This document shows, piece after piece, positions 1 to 8,506 of a stretch of 38,487 nucleotides of DNA (the first letter of the stretch is position 1; each line of letters starts with the position of its first letter). This DNA is from Moraxella pluranimalium. Lineage in GTDB: Bacteria > Pseudomonadota > Gammaproteobacteria > Pseudomonadales > Moraxellaceae. A model generated the notes under the pieces. That model was not told where the DNA came from. It worked only from the letters and a program-made list of their open reading frames with translations, and made no database searches. Where the stretch lies: positions 1-38,487 of the forward strand of contig NZ_MUYU01000001.1 of the NCBI RefSeq assembly GCF_002014825.1. Direction: 5' to 3'. The translations under genes and the position numbers were made by a program.

Positions 1-86
1 TTTTTATGTCAAGCTTTTTTATTCATTTTGATTGCTGATGATTTCTAAATTGAAACCGTATGTCGCAATCAATACGGGCTATTATA

Positions 87-104
87 CGCTAAAAATTTTT
101 AGCG
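87..104. repeat. 18-bp perfect palindrome downstream of pssA
   Basis: The sequence cgctaaaaatttttagcg is a perfect palindrome about 30 bases past the pssA stop codon on the minus strand. It could act as a weak terminator or as a dimeric protein site. It has no proper loop and no long T tract on its 3' side, so neither role is firm. The rest of bases 1-136 is AT-rich and shows no gene. Confidence 0.4.
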
Positions 105-136
105 TCAAGCAATTTTTTGAAAAATTTTCGAAATTT

Positions 137-946
137 TTAGAATTTATTACGCAAAGTGCCGACAATACCCGATAACGCATAGGTGACACCAATAGCAAGC
201 AGCCCCACTGGGATGTCGTATAATAGTACACCAAAGATCAAAACCGCTATTAATAGCACCACAAATGGCACTTTTTGCTTGTCAAATTCTTTGAATGAGT
301 AATATTTGACATTGCTGACCATCAATAGACCGCAGGCAATCACCCAAAACGCAAAGAACCAAGTCAGCTCGGTGCTCATGCCATTGGTGAAATCGGCATA
401 ATTCAGGCTCACCAAAACCGTACAAGCAATGAGTAGTGCTGCTAATGGACTGGCTAGACCAATGAAATATTTTTTGTCCACGACGCCGATTTGGACATTA
501 AAGCGAGCCAAGCGAAACGCAGCGCACGCTGCATACACGAACGCACACGCCATGCCAAATCTACCCCATGACTGCAAGGCAAAGCTATAAACCAGCACTG
601 CAGGCGCAAGTCCAAAAGCAATACAGTCTGCCAATGAGTCGTACTGCTCACCAAAAGGACTTTGGGCGTTCAGTAGGCGTGCTGCACGGCCATCCATCCC
701 ATCCAAAAATGCTGAGACAAAAATCGCCAAGCTTGCTTTGATAAACTCGCCATTAGTACTGGATAAAATCGAATAAAAGCCTGCAAATAATGACAGCGTG
801 GTAATCAAGTTCGGCACAAGATACACGCCTTTGCTCATCACTTTTTTGCCATCGTTGTGTTCTGGTTCGATGACTTCAAAGGTGATGCCGTCATGGTCGC
901 ATTCAGGATGAATATCTTGGTTGTCTGGCTTTTTGATGTCTGTCAT
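137..946 (-). CDS. pssA: CDP-diacylglycerol--serine O-phosphatidyltransferase
   Basis: This integral inner-membrane enzyme makes phosphatidylserine from CDP-diacylglycerol and serine, the first committed step to phosphatidylethanolamine. The protein has 269 residues. The CDP-alcohol phosphotransferase signature is complete: D85-G86, A89-R90, G99, D103 and D107 with the standard spacing. Several hydrophobic membrane segments flank it, and a hydrophilic tail of about 38 residues precedes the first. The length and motif placement fit the membrane-bound (type II) PssA rather than the PLD-like E. coli enzyme. An AAGG ribosome site precedes the ATG. The gene starts only 42 bases after the rlmJ stop on the same strand, so the two are probably co-transcribed. 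The family is certain; serine specificity follows from overall similarity. Confidence 0.9.
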   Translation of the reverse strand: MTDIKKPDNQDIHPECDHDGITFEVIEPEHNDGKKVMSKGVYLVPNLITTLSLFAGFYSILSSTNGEFIKASLAIFVSAFLDGMDGRAARLLNAQSPFGEQYDSLADCIAFGLAPAVLVYSFALQSWGRFGMACAFVYAACAAFRLARFNVQIGVVDKKYFIGLASPLAALLIACTVLVSLNYADFTNGMSTELTWFFAFWVIACGLLMVSNVKYYSFKEFDKQKVPFVVLLIAVLIFGVLLYDIPVGLLAIGVTYALSGIVGTLRNKF

Positions 947-988
947 AGCTTGCCTTTATGAATGTCTAAAAACGAAAATCGACTTGGC

Positions 989-1876
989 TTATTCACCAAC
1001 CAGCCACTTGACCACCGCCATCTCGCCAAGCGACATCTGTGGGGCATCGGCAGGCTTTAGAATCGGTGCTAAAAATTCCAAAATCTCTTGGGCGGCATCG
1101 GCAAATTGCCACGGCGGATTGATGATAAATAGCCCTGTGCCATTTAAGCCGACTGCGACATCATTTGGGTAGAGATTAAGCTCACAGACAAGCTGTTTTT
1201 TGATGCCGGTGCGTTTCATTTTTTTATAAAATAATTCAGTGGCGTCGATATTTTTGATCGGATACCACAGCACAAAAGTACCATTGCCAAATTTCTTGTA
1301 GCTTGCCACAAGCAAATCCACCAAACGGCTAAAATCCTTGTGCTCTTGTTCAAATGGCGGATCAAGCAAAATCACGCCACGACGCTCTTTGGGCGGCACG
1401 ACCGCAGGTACACCTTCAAAGGCATCACGATGATGGATGCCGATGGGTAATTGATACAGCTGATAATTGAGCGCATCATATTCATCAGCAATCGCTTCAA
1501 AGGCTTCACAGCGCAGTGGTGCATCGGCTGAATGATACTCACTATGATGTGCAATCCACCACGGCGAACCCGGATAGACAAACTGGTCGTATTTATTACG
1601 GGCAAATGCCAAATCATCCAAATATTGCGCCACCGCCTTTGGCAAGTGATTCACGCCTGCTTCGACGGCTTTTTCTAGGGCAATAATACCCCGTTCGGCT
1701 TCTTTGGTTTTTTGGGTTTCGGTGCTTGCCAATGAATACAAACCACGACCACCATAAGCATCTAGTACATAATATGGCTTGGCTTTGGCAGAAAATTGCG
1801 CCAATAACTGTAATAATAAAATATGCTTGGCAACATCGGCAAAGTTACCCGCATGATAGGCGTGTTTGTAATTCAT
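989..1876 (-). CDS. rlmJ: 23S rRNA (adenine(2030)-N(6))-methyltransferase
   Basis: RlmJ methylates A2030 of 23S rRNA using S-adenosylmethionine. The protein has 295 residues, close to the roughly 280 of the E. coli enzyme. It opens with the family-typical MNYKHAYHAGNFADVAKH and carries the N6-methyltransferase motif DPPF in ILLDPPFEQEHKDF, plus a conserved YPGSPWW segment. An in-frame ATG-led extension runs upstream to about 2068. I reject it because the conserved N-terminus begins at 1876 and the extension overlaps the divergent oxygenase gene. The ribosome site is weak. The gene heads a likely two-gene unit with pssA and is divergent from the oxygenase at 1976. Confidence 0.93.
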   Translation of the reverse strand: MNYKHAYHAGNFADVAKHILLLQLLAQFSAKAKPYYVLDAYGGRGLYSLASTETQKTKEAERGIIALEKAVEAGVNHLPKAVAQYLDDLAFARNKYDQFVYPGSPWWIAHHSEYHSADAPLRCEAFEAIADEYDALNYQLYQLPIGIHHRDAFEGVPAVVPPKERRGVILLDPPFEQEHKDFSRLVDLLVASYKKFGNGTFVLWYPIKNIDATELFYKKMKRTGIKKQLVCELNLYPNDVAVGLNGTGLFIINPPWQFADAAQEILEFLAPILKPADAPQMSLGEMAVVKWLVGE

Positions 1877-1975
1877 AGTGTCTCGATTGATTTTTTGATA
1901 ACAAATTTGTCTGTGATATGGTAGCATAGACAGCGTTTTTTGGCGAATTGTTTTTTTGGCACTCATAGGATTGGC

Positions 1976-2605
1976 ATGACTGCGATGATTGATAGCACAA
2001 CCATCACGACGACTTTTGATACAGATTGGGCGACACGGCTCGATGCGATGCTGGATGATTTTTTGCACACGGGGGTGATGGTGGTTGATGACTGCTTTGG
2101 CGCTGATGCGGTGCGTGCATTACAGACTGAGAGCGGCTATATCGACTATAAAGATGCGCATCTGACACACGGTGAGCGTGAAGTGAGCATTCGTGGCGAC
2201 CGTATTCGCTGGATTGATGATGCCTGCCCTGTTGGACTGCGTTATTTGGCAAGCATTGAATCGCTTGGGCGATATTTCAATGCGGTGTTTTATGCAGGGA
2301 TTCGTCGCTGTGAAGCGCATTATGCCTGTTATCCATCAGGGTTTGGTTATCAATGGCACAAGGACAATCCTGCCGGTCGTGATGAGCGGGTCATCTCGGC
2401 AGTATATTATCTCAATGATGACTGGACAGATAGTGATGGTGGGGCAATTCTCGTCGTGGATAAACTTGGTAATGAACAAAAGCTGCTGCCCAAAGCCAAT
2501 CGCCTTGTGCTGTTTGATAGTGACCTGTTGCACCAAGTCAATATCACGCACCGTACACGCTTTTCGATTGCTACTTGGATGCGTCGTGATGATGATGTAT
2601 TATAA
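1976..2605 (+). CDS. 2-oxoglutarate/Fe(II)-dependent oxygenase, prolyl-hydroxylase-like
   Basis: The protein has 209 residues and a double-stranded beta-helix oxygenase pattern. The iron ligands are visible as H-x-D in YQWHKDNP and the distal H in DSDLLHQV. The arginine expected to hold 2-oxoglutarate is in [15 protein letters not shown]. This arrangement matches SM-20/EGL-9-type prolyl hydroxylases and bacterial relatives that act on translation proteins. The substrate cannot be read from the sequence. The ATG at 1976 is chosen because AGGA lies 6 bases upstream; a TTG at 1940 would also be in frame but lacks a ribosome site. The gene is divergent from rlmJ and 74 bases ahead of dapE, so it may be read with dapE from one promoter. 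The short AT-rich gap before dapE shows no terminator. Confidence 0.82.
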   Translation: MTAMIDSTTITTTFDTDWATRLDAMLDDFLHTGVMVVDDCFGADAVRALQTESGYIDYKDAHLTHGEREVSIRGDRIRWIDDACPVGLRYLASIESLGRYFNAVFYAGIRRCEAHYACYPSGFGYQWHKDNPAGRDERVISAVYYLNDDWTDSDGGAILVVDKLGNEQKLLPKANRLVLFDSDLLHQVNITHRTRFSIATWMRRDDDVL

Positions 2606-2679
2606 GTCATCTACTTTATCAATTTATTATTAATTTATATTTAAATTATATCAAATACCAATCAACTTTAGGAAATATC

Positions 2680-3864
2680 ATGAGCCACTCTCCAGAACTT
2701 GCCCTATCCATTGAACTAATCCAACAAGCATCCATCACCCCTGATGACAAGGACTGCCAAGACATTCTCATTCGCCATCTTGATAAGCTTGGCTTTGAGT
2801 GCGAGCTCATGTACTTTGGCAACAAAAACGATAACGGCAAAAATGCCGAAGTCAAAAACCTATGGGCCATCAAGCATGGGACGGACAAGGACGCACCTGT
2901 GCTGTGCTTTGCCGGTCATACCGATGTCGTGCCAACGGGCGATGAGTCGGCATGGACTTATCCGCCATTTTCGGCAACCATCGCTGATGGTAAGCTATGG
3001 GGGCGTGGCGCATCGGATATGAAAACTGGCGTGGCAAGCTTTGTGGTGGCGTGTCAGCAGTTCATCAACAAGCACCCTGAGCACAAAGGCAGTATCGCCC
3101 TACTCATCACCAGTGACGAAGAAGGCGTGGCGATTAATGGCACGGTCAAAGTCGTCGAAACGCTCGCCGCTCGTGGGCAAAAGATGGATTATTGCCTTGT
3201 CGGTGAACCATCTAGCACCGATAAGCTGGGCGATGTCATCAAAAATGGTCGCCGCGGCTCGCTCAATGCCAAACTTACAGTCACTGGCAAACAAGGTCAT
3301 ATCGCCTATCCGCATCTGGCTATCAATCCCATTCATGCCGTCGCTCCCGCACTCGCTGAACTGACCGCCACACACTGGGATGATGGCAATGACTATTTCC
3401 CTGCCACATCGATGCAAATCTCCAACATCAACTCGGGTACAGGTGCGACCAATGTCATCGGCGGCACTTGCACGGTGCTATTTAATTTCCGCTATTGCAC
3501 CGAAAACACCGCAGATAGTCTGATGGCAAAGACACATGAGATTTTTGATCGGCACTTTGCGGATAGTGATGCCACTTATCATATTGACTGGACGCTCTCA
3601 GGCGTGCCATTTTTGACCGAAAAAGGTGAATTTGTCAGTGCCTGTGTTGATGCCATCAAGGCGGTGACAGGGGTGGATACCCAGCTGTCCACATCAGGCG
3701 GTACATCCGATGGTCGATTTATTGCGCCGATCATGAATGCCCAAGTGGTTGAACTTGGTGTCAAAAATGCCACCATCCACCAAGTCGATGAACATATCGA
3801 CATCAAGGAGATTGAGCAGCTGACCCAAGTTTATGAAGCGATTTTGGATCGCTTGGTGGTATGA
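2680..3864 (+). CDS. dapE: Succinyl-diaminopimelate desuccinylase
   Basis: DapE cleaves N-succinyl-LL-diaminopimelate to LL-diaminopimelate and succinate in lysine and peptidoglycan-precursor synthesis. It is a cytoplasmic di-zinc M20 peptidase-family enzyme. The protein has 394 residues, slightly longer than the usual 375-380. Visible motifs are the metal ligands H80-T-D82 in [13 protein letters not shown], the bridging D113 in [10 protein letters not shown] and the catalytic acid/base pair in TSDEEG (E147-E148). The C-terminal [10 protein letters not shown] and [15 protein letters not shown] blocks are also typical. AGGA lies a few bases before the ATG. A strong bidirectional terminator follows and is shared with fbpA. 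Confidence 0.96.
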   Translation: MSHSPELALSIELIQQASITPDDKDCQDILIRHLDKLGFECELMYFGNKNDNGKNAEVKNLWAIKHGTDKDAPVLCFAGHTDVVPTGDESAWTYPPFSATIADGKLWGRGASDMKTGVASFVVACQQFINKHPEHKGSIALLITSDEEGVAINGTVKVVETLAARGQKMDYCLVGEPSSTDKLGDVIKNGRRGSLNAKLTVTGKQGHIAYPHLAINPIHAVAPALAELTATHWDDGNDYFPATSMQISNINSGTGATNVIGGTCTVLFNFRYCTENTADSLMAKTHEIFDRHFADSDATYHIDWTLSGVPFLTEKGEFVSACVDAIKAVTGVDTQLSTSGGTSDGRFIAPIMNAQVVELGVKNATIHQVDEHIDIKEIEQLTQVYEAILDRLVV

Positions 3865-3888
3865 GTTGACCAAATAATCTTGGGATAA

Positions 3889-3926
3889 AAACAAGCCATG
3901 CAATCGCTGCATGGCTTGTTTTTTTG
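3889..3926. terminator. Bidirectional terminator between dapE and fbpA
   Basis: A perfect 12-bp stem (acaagccatgca / tgcatggcttgt) closes a 5-base loop. A T run follows on the plus strand, and an A run precedes it, which gives a T run on the minus strand. It lies between two convergent genes and can serve both. Confidence 0.93.
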
Positions 3927-3947
3927 GTGATTTGATTAATTAATCAA

Positions 3948-4949
3948 TCACTTATAGCCTGCTTTTTTCATCAGCATGATGGCTTTTTGTTGGTTTTGAC
4001 CTGCAACAGAGACATTGATCATGTCACGCTTGAAGCTGCTTGGCAACCAACGAGCCATATTGCCAGTCACGCTGATGCGTGGGTTGGCTGGGTATTCAAA
4101 GTTGTTTTGGGCGTATAGGCTTTGAGCTTCAGAGCCACTTAGCCATTCGATGAATTTTTGGGCTTCAGCAGCATTATCACTGTGCTTGACCACGCCTGCG
4201 CCTGAGACATTGACATGCGTGCCTTTGCCTTTTTGGTCAGCGAAGAATACTTTGACATTGTTAGCAACGCTTGGTTTTTGGTTCAGTAGGCGGCCATAAT
4301 AATAGGTGTTGGCGATACCCACATCACAGCGACCTGCATCGATGGCTTCTAGCAGTGCGGTGTCATTTGAAAACGGTGCTGCTGCCAAGTTATTCACCCA
4401 GCCTTTGACCACTTGCTCAGTTTTGGCTTGGCCATTATGCGCAATCATGGTTGCAACCAAAGATTGGTTATAGACGTTGTTTGAGGTGCGTAGGCATAGC
4501 TTGCCTTTCCACTTAGCATTTGCCAAATCAGCATAGCTAGACAGCTCGCTTGCGTTGACTTTCTTTGGATTATAAAAAATCGTGCGAGCACGCACAGACA
4601 AACCAAACCACTGATTTTGTGGGTCACGCAGGTTTGATGGGATATTTGATTTTAGTACTGATGAGTTGATTGGGCGAAGTAGGCCTGCTTGAGCGGCTTG
4701 CCATAGGTTGCCACCATCAACAGTGATGAATACGTCCGCCTTAGTATTTTTACCTTCGGCTTTGAGCTTTTCCATCAATGGGCCTGCTTTATCGCTCACC
4801 AATGTCACTTTGGTGCCTGTTTTCTTTTGATAAGCCTGAGTCAATGGCTTAAGTAGTTCATCTGCACGAGCAGAATACACAACCAGTTCGCTAGCAAATG
4901 CTGGTGCAGTCATTGCCAATGCCAAAGATGCAACAAGTAATTTTTTCAT
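3948..4949 (-). CDS. fbpA: Periplasmic ferric-iron-binding protein of an ABC transporter
   Basis: This is the periplasmic Fe(III)-binding component of an FbpABC/FutABC-type importer. The 333-residue precursor starts with a clear signal peptide, [19 protein letters not shown], with cleavage likely after residue 19. The mature part begins with the family-typical [14 protein letters not shown]. The tyrosine cluster Y216-Y217-Y218 (NTYYYGRL), with Y25 and Y126 (IFYNPKK), matches the iron-clamp tyrosines of this family. The start at 4949 has AAGGA upstream and exposes the signal peptide; an upstream in-frame extension has neither. The gene stands alone, divergent from its permease and ATPase genes, although most fbp systems are a single A-B-C operon. 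Fur-box-like sequence covers its predicted promoter. The symbol could equally be futA or afuA. Confidence 0.9.
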   Translation of the reverse strand: MKKLLVASLALAMTAPAFASELVVYSARADELLKPLTQAYQKKTGTKVTLVSDKAGPLMEKLKAEGKNTKADVFITVDGGNLWQAAQAGLLRPINSSVLKSNIPSNLRDPQNQWFGLSVRARTIFYNPKKVNASELSSYADLANAKWKGKLCLRTSNNVYNQSLVATMIAHNGQAKTEQVVKGWVNNLAAAPFSNDTALLEAIDAGRCDVGIANTYYYGRLLNQKPSVANNVKVFFADQKGKGTHVNVSGAGVVKHSDNAAEAQKFIEWLSGSEAQSLYAQNNFEYPANPRISVTGNMARWLPSSFKRDMINVSVAGQNQQKAIMLMKKAGYK

Positions 4950-5058
4950 AATCAATCCTTTAACAAGTGTGTCTTTCGACCTAGGAGCACAAAACCAAAT
5001 GGATTTGCAGAAAATTTGCAATTTTTGTAAACAAAACATTGCCATATTTAGCACTTAT

Positions 5059-5087
5059 ATAATAAAATATTTTCAGCATTTAAACAA
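5059..5087 (-). promoter_or_regulatory. Predicted sigma-70 promoter of fbpA
   Basis: On the minus strand a -35-like TTGTTT (5087-5082) and a -10-like TATTAT (5064-5059) are separated by exactly 17 bases. The distance to the fbpA ATG at 4949 leaves a leader of about 100 bases. The upstream edge overlaps the best Fur-box match. Confidence 0.6.
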
Positions 5088-5134
5088 GAAGAATTATCAT
5101 TATCGATTTTTATACGCTTCTCGATAACGATAAC
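5086..5134. promoter_or_regulatory. Putative Fur-binding region between fbpA and fbpB
   Basis: Read on the minus strand, bases 5104-5086 match the 19-base Fur consensus at 15 positions, with two perfect hexamers GATAAT-GATAAT. About 20 bases away, plus-strand bases 5123-5134 read GATAAC-GATAAC, a second weaker match (about 13 of 19). The first overlaps the fbpA -35 element. Tandem sites between divergent iron-transport genes are what Fur repression in iron-replete cells would look like. Binding is inferred, not shown. Confidence 0.65.
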
Positions 5135-5190
5135 CAACTTTTTGGCATTGTTGATTTGTCATCACCTGCCTTGTATCTGACATCATTATT

Positions 5191-6792
5191 ATGAATTCAT
5201 CATCCCTTATTTCTCGTCTATGGCTACTGATTTGTGCCTGCTTGGTGATTATCCCACTTGGGGTGATTGTGTCATCATTGGGCAGTTTTAATGCTGAGAT
5301 TTGGCAGTTTTTGCTTGAATACGAATTGCCTTTATTATTGAAAAATACGTTATTGCTCGTCATCGGGGTCGGTATCGGCGTGACCATACTTGGTACGACT
5401 ACTGCTTGGCTGACTGCGATGCATCGATTTCCGCTGCAGCGGTTTTTTGCTTGGGCGATGATGCTGCCTTTGGCGGTACCTGCTTATGTGCTTGCTTTTG
5501 TGCAGCTTGGGATTTTTGATTATACAGGTGGAATTAGCACTTATTTAAGAGATAGTCTAGGATTTGAAAACGGCTTGCCTGATGTGCGAAACGGCTTTGG
5601 TCTGACCATCGTGATGAGTCTGACGCTATATCCTTATGTCTATCTACTTGCCAAAAATGCCTTTGGTAGCATGGGCGTGCGTGCCTTGGAAGCTGGGGCA
5701 TCGATGGGGCTATCTGCACCCAAAGCCTTTGTCAAGCTTGCCTTGCCGATGGCTCGTCCGTGGATTGCAGGCGGTATGATACTTGCTTTGATGGAAGTTC
5801 TGGCTGACTTTGGGGCGGTGAGTGTCTTTGGTTATGATACTTTTACCACCGCCATTTATCAGGCGTGGTTTGGGTTTTTTTCGATTGATACCGCTAAGCA
5901 GTTGGCAAGTCTGCTCATTAGCTTGGTGTTTATTTTTTTGCTACTTGAGCAGTTGAGCCGTGGTCGTCGCCGTTTTGAGACGACAGGTCGTGCTAGCCAT
6001 CATCGCCCGATTGTCCTGCATGGCTACAAAAAATGGCTTGCCACCGCTTACTGCGCCACCATCTTGTGCCTTGCTTTTGCTCTACCTGTCCTACAGCTTA
6101 TCTTGTGGGCGATGGATGTTTGGCAAGATACCATCTTTGCTGAGCTTATCACCCAAATTTGGCATTCGGTCAGTGTCAGCCTGATGGCATCGGTGCTTGT
6201 CGCTGTGGTGGCGTTATTTATCGCCATCAGCACACGCACTGACCACAGTAAATTTGCTACCGCCACCGCCAAAATCTCAACGCTTGGCTACGCCATCCCC
6301 GGCTCAGTGCTCGCTGTCGGCGTGTTCGTGCCTGTGGCATGGCTGGATAATTGGCTGATTGCAACTGTTGATGGCTTGAGCGATACCGATGCCATCTTTA
6401 AAGGGACGCTTGGGGTGATGCTGATTGCACTACTCATCCGATTTTTGGCACTCGGGGTGCAGTCGGTGGATGCCGGCATGAAGCGTATCAAGTCTGCACA
6501 CATCGAAGCGGCGGCATCGCTTGGGGTGACGCCACTGGCTACCGTGCGTCGTGTGTATCTGCCACTCATCAAAGGCTCGCTCGGTGTGGCGATGCTGATG
6601 GTCTTTGTCGATACGATGAAAGAGATGCCGATTACTCTGATGATGCGTCCGTTTGACTGGGATACTTTATCGGTGCGGATTTATTCATTCACCAGTGAAG
6701 GTCTGTATGACAAGGCGTCATTGCCTGCGCTTGCCATCATCATTGCAGGACTTATCCCTGTGATTTTGTTCGCCAAAATGGACCAAAAATAA
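5191..6792 (+). CDS. fbpB: Ferric-iron ABC transporter permease
   Basis: This is the inner-membrane permease that carries Fe(III) from the binding protein into the cytoplasm. The 533-residue protein is a tandem duplication of the permease unit with about a dozen hydrophobic segments. Each half has an EAA cytoplasmic loop that docks the ATPase: LEAGASMGLSAPKAF with a following ALPMARP in the first half, and IEAAASLGVTPLATV with YLPLIKG in the second. The size and fused-dimer structure are those of FbpB/FutB. The ATG at 5191 lacks an obvious Shine-Dalgarno sequence. The ATPase gene follows after 32 bases, so the two are one operon, divergent from fbpA. Confidence 0.9.
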   Translation: MNSSSLISRLWLLICACLVIIPLGVIVSSLGSFNAEIWQFLLEYELPLLLKNTLLLVIGVGIGVTILGTTTAWLTAMHRFPLQRFFAWAMMLPLAVPAYVLAFVQLGIFDYTGGISTYLRDSLGFENGLPDVRNGFGLTIVMSLTLYPYVYLLAKNAFGSMGVRALEAGASMGLSAPKAFVKLALPMARPWIAGGMILALMEVLADFGAVSVFGYDTFTTAIYQAWFGFFSIDTAKQLASLLISLVFIFLLLEQLSRGRRRFETTGRASHHRPIVLHGYKKWLATAYCATILCLAFALPVLQLILWAMDVWQDTIFAELITQIWHSVSVSLMASVLVAVVALFIAISTRTDHSKFATATAKISTLGYAIPGSVLAVGVFVPVAWLDNWLIATVDGLSDTDAIFKGTLGVMLIALLIRFLALGVQSVDAGMKRIKSAHIEAAASLGVTPLATVRRVYLPLIKGSLGVAMLMVFVDTMKEMPITLMMRPFDWDTLSVRIYSFTSEGLYDKASLPALAIIIAGLIPVILFAKMDQK

Positions 6793-6824
6793 CACCACAA
6801 GATATTGATATTATTGAGAAAATT

Positions 6825-7853
6825 ATGCTAAGCATCCATCAGTTATCCATCAGCTTTGACAACAAAACCATCCTAAGCGATATCAGCTTTGAACTACAAA
6901 AAGGACAAATCGCCTGCCTACTCGGCGCATCAGGCTGTGGCAAGACCACGCTACTACGCTGTATCGCAGGCTTTGAGACACCGAATACAGGTCGTATCGT
7001 GCTTGATAATCAAGCCCTGTTTGACGGTAAAGGGGGTACGCCTGCGCATCGTCGTCATATCGGTATGGTATTCCAAGATTATGCACTGTTTCCGCATTTG
7101 ACGGTGGCGGATAATATCGCCTTTGGCTTATCGGCACTGGATAAATCAGCGCAGGCAGCACGAGTGGATGAGATGCTAAGTCTGATTGATATGCAAAGCT
7201 ACAAAAACAGCTACCCGCACGAGCTATCAGGCGGTCAGCAGCAACGAGTGGCATTGGTGCGTGCGCTTGCACCCCGTCCAAGCTTGGTACTCTTAGATGA
7301 GCCGTTTTCAAACCTAGATGTCGAGCTACGCACCAGCCTATCCAAAGAAGTCCGCCGTCTGCTCAACTCCCAAAATGTCAGCGCCATCTTGGTCACGCAC
7401 GACCAAGCCGAAGCCTTTGCAATGGCGGATGTGGTCGGCCTGCTTGCCGATGGTAAGCTACAACAATGGGATACACCAACCGCCCTGTATCACACGCCTG
7501 CCACCGAGATTGTCGCCCGCTTTATCGGTGAAGGGGTGCTTGTCGATATCCAAAACGGTGGCGAGCACGGCTTTGATAGTGTCTTTGGGCATATCACCCT
7601 AGCTGTGCCACCCCACGCCACCAAAGCACTCATCCGCCCACATGATGTCAAGCCCTACAAGGCAGAGCGTGATACGCACGCCATCGATGTCGTGGTCAGC
7701 GACCGAGATTTTCGTGGGGGTAATTGGCTCTATACGCTGACCACACAGTCAGGGCAGACGCTACTGATGCAGACATCAATGGCCGCCAATCACGACAGCC
7801 ACCAAATCGGCGATAGCCTGACTGTCGCTATCAGGCGGGTAAGCACCTTATAA
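6825..7853 (+). CDS. fbpC: Ferric-iron ABC transporter ATP-binding protein
   Basis: This is the cytoplasmic ATPase that powers the FbpB permease. The 342-residue protein has all nucleotide-binding motifs: Walker A GASGCGKTT (34-42), Q-loop Q84, signature LSGGQQQRV (134-142), Walker B LVLLDEP (154-160) and the switch histidine H192 in LVTHD. A C-terminal region of about 100 residues resembles the TOBE-type regulatory domain of FbpC/PotA-class ATPases. The gene lies directly behind fbpB. Its own terminator has been split by the insertion sequence that begins 65 bases after the stop codon. Confidence 0.93.
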   Translation: MLSIHQLSISFDNKTILSDISFELQKGQIACLLGASGCGKTTLLRCIAGFETPNTGRIVLDNQALFDGKGGTPAHRRHIGMVFQDYALFPHLTVADNIAFGLSALDKSAQAARVDEMLSLIDMQSYKNSYPHELSGGQQQRVALVRALAPRPSLVLLDEPFSNLDVELRTSLSKEVRRLLNSQNVSAILVTHDQAEAFAMADVVGLLADGKLQQWDTPTALYHTPATEIVARFIGEGVLVDIQNGGEHGFDSVFGHITLAVPPHATKALIRPHDVKPYKAERDTHAIDVVVSDRDFRGGNWLYTLTTQSGQTLLMQTSMAANHDSHQIGDSLTVAIRRVSTL

Positions 7854-7915
7854 TGCTGACAATCCCCATTAACAATTCTTATCAATAGCCCATATAACAA
7901 AACCGTTCATGGCAG

Positions 7916-7918
7916 GAC
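7916..7918 (+). repeat. 3-bp target-site duplication, left copy (GAC)
   Basis: GAC immediately precedes the left end of the IS and recurs at 9441-9443 just past the right end. A 3-bp duplication is usual for IS150-like members of the IS3 family. It shows that the element transposed here rather than arriving by recombination. Confidence 0.8.
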
Positions 7919-7925
7919 TGAACCG

Positions 7926-7960
7926 CACCCCAAAAGTTAGACAACCTTTGGGGTGTTTTT
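7926..7960 (+). terminator. Hairpin plus T run at the IS left end, just before orfA
   Basis: CACCCCAAA (7926-7934) pairs with TTTGGGGTG (7947-7955), and GTT/AAC extends the stem across one mismatch to a 4-base loop. It is followed by TTTTT and then the orfA ATG at 7961. The structure looks like an intrinsic terminator facing into the element. It would stop host transcripts, such as one from fbpBC, from entering the transposase genes. As RNA it would also lie against the orfA start. Confidence 0.65.
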
Positions 7961-8506
7961 ATGACCAAATACACAATGGACTTTAAACTTGAAGTCATTA
8001 ATCATTATCACAATGGACTTAGTTGCAATCAGATAGCCAACCTGTTTGGTATAGAAAGTTCTATCATCCAAAGCTGGGTGAGACTCTACCAAACTCATGG
8101 TATTGATGGCATTCGCCCAAGAACAAGCAAAGCCAGTTATTCACCAGCATTTAAACACACAGCAGTATTACAACTACTTGCTGGTCAATCCATACGCACT
8201 TTGGCGATTGAATTAAACATCAGCAATCATGGTTTACTGTGTCAATGGTTAAAAGCTTATCAAACTCATGGTATCATGGGACTTACTCCCAAACCTAAAG
8301 GCAGAAGACCTATGAGCAAATCAACCAATAAATCAGATAAAGCAGCCAAAGCAAGCAAAGTCGCCAAGACAGATAAAATACTAACCAATGAACACGCTGA
8401 GTTACTCAGACGTATTCAATATCTAGAAGCTGAGAATGCTTACCTAAAAAAGCTCGATGCCTTAATTCGTCAAAAACACAACGCATCATCACCCAAGAAA
8501 AAGTGA
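7961..8506 (+). CDS. IS3-family transposase OrfA (DNA-binding subunit)
   Basis: The 181-residue protein has two helix-turn-helix units, one in roughly residues 10-45 (NQIANLFGIESSIIQSW) and one in 60-95 (RTLAIELNISNHGLLCQW). A basic linker follows, then a C-terminal leucine-zipper-like helix (LLRRIQYLEAENAYLKKL). This is the IS150-type OrfA plan. It binds the IS ends and controls transposition. The stop at 8504-8506 overlaps the beginning of orfB. The A-rich run ahead of the stop suits a programmed -1 frameshift. No clear ribosome site is seen; the upstream hairpin and T run occupy that position. Confidence 0.92.
   Translation: MTKYTMDFKLEVINHYHNGLSCNQIANLFGIESSIIQSWVRLYQTHGIDGIRPRTSKASYSPAFKHTAVLQLLAGQSIRTLAIELNISNHGLLCQWLKAYQTHGIMGLTPKPKGRRPMSKSTNKSDKAAKASKVAKTDKILTNEHAELLRRIQYLEAENAYLKKLDALIRQKHNASSPKKK
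8497..8506 (+). promoter_or_regulatory. Candidate programmed -1 ribosomal frameshift site
   Basis: In the orfA frame the last codons read AAA-AAG-TGA, preceded by G. Slipping back one base on AAAAAG enters the orfB frame at 8503. IS3-family elements commonly make the active OrfAB fusion transposase this way, usually on A-AAA-AAG, so this is a near match. Alternatively, orfB starts independently at the GTG (8503) or ATG (8506). Confidence 0.55.

Noticed and set aside
1877..2068. 64-residue N-terminal extension of RlmJ
   Set aside because: The conserved family N-terminus begins at 1876, and the extension overlaps the divergent oxygenase gene.
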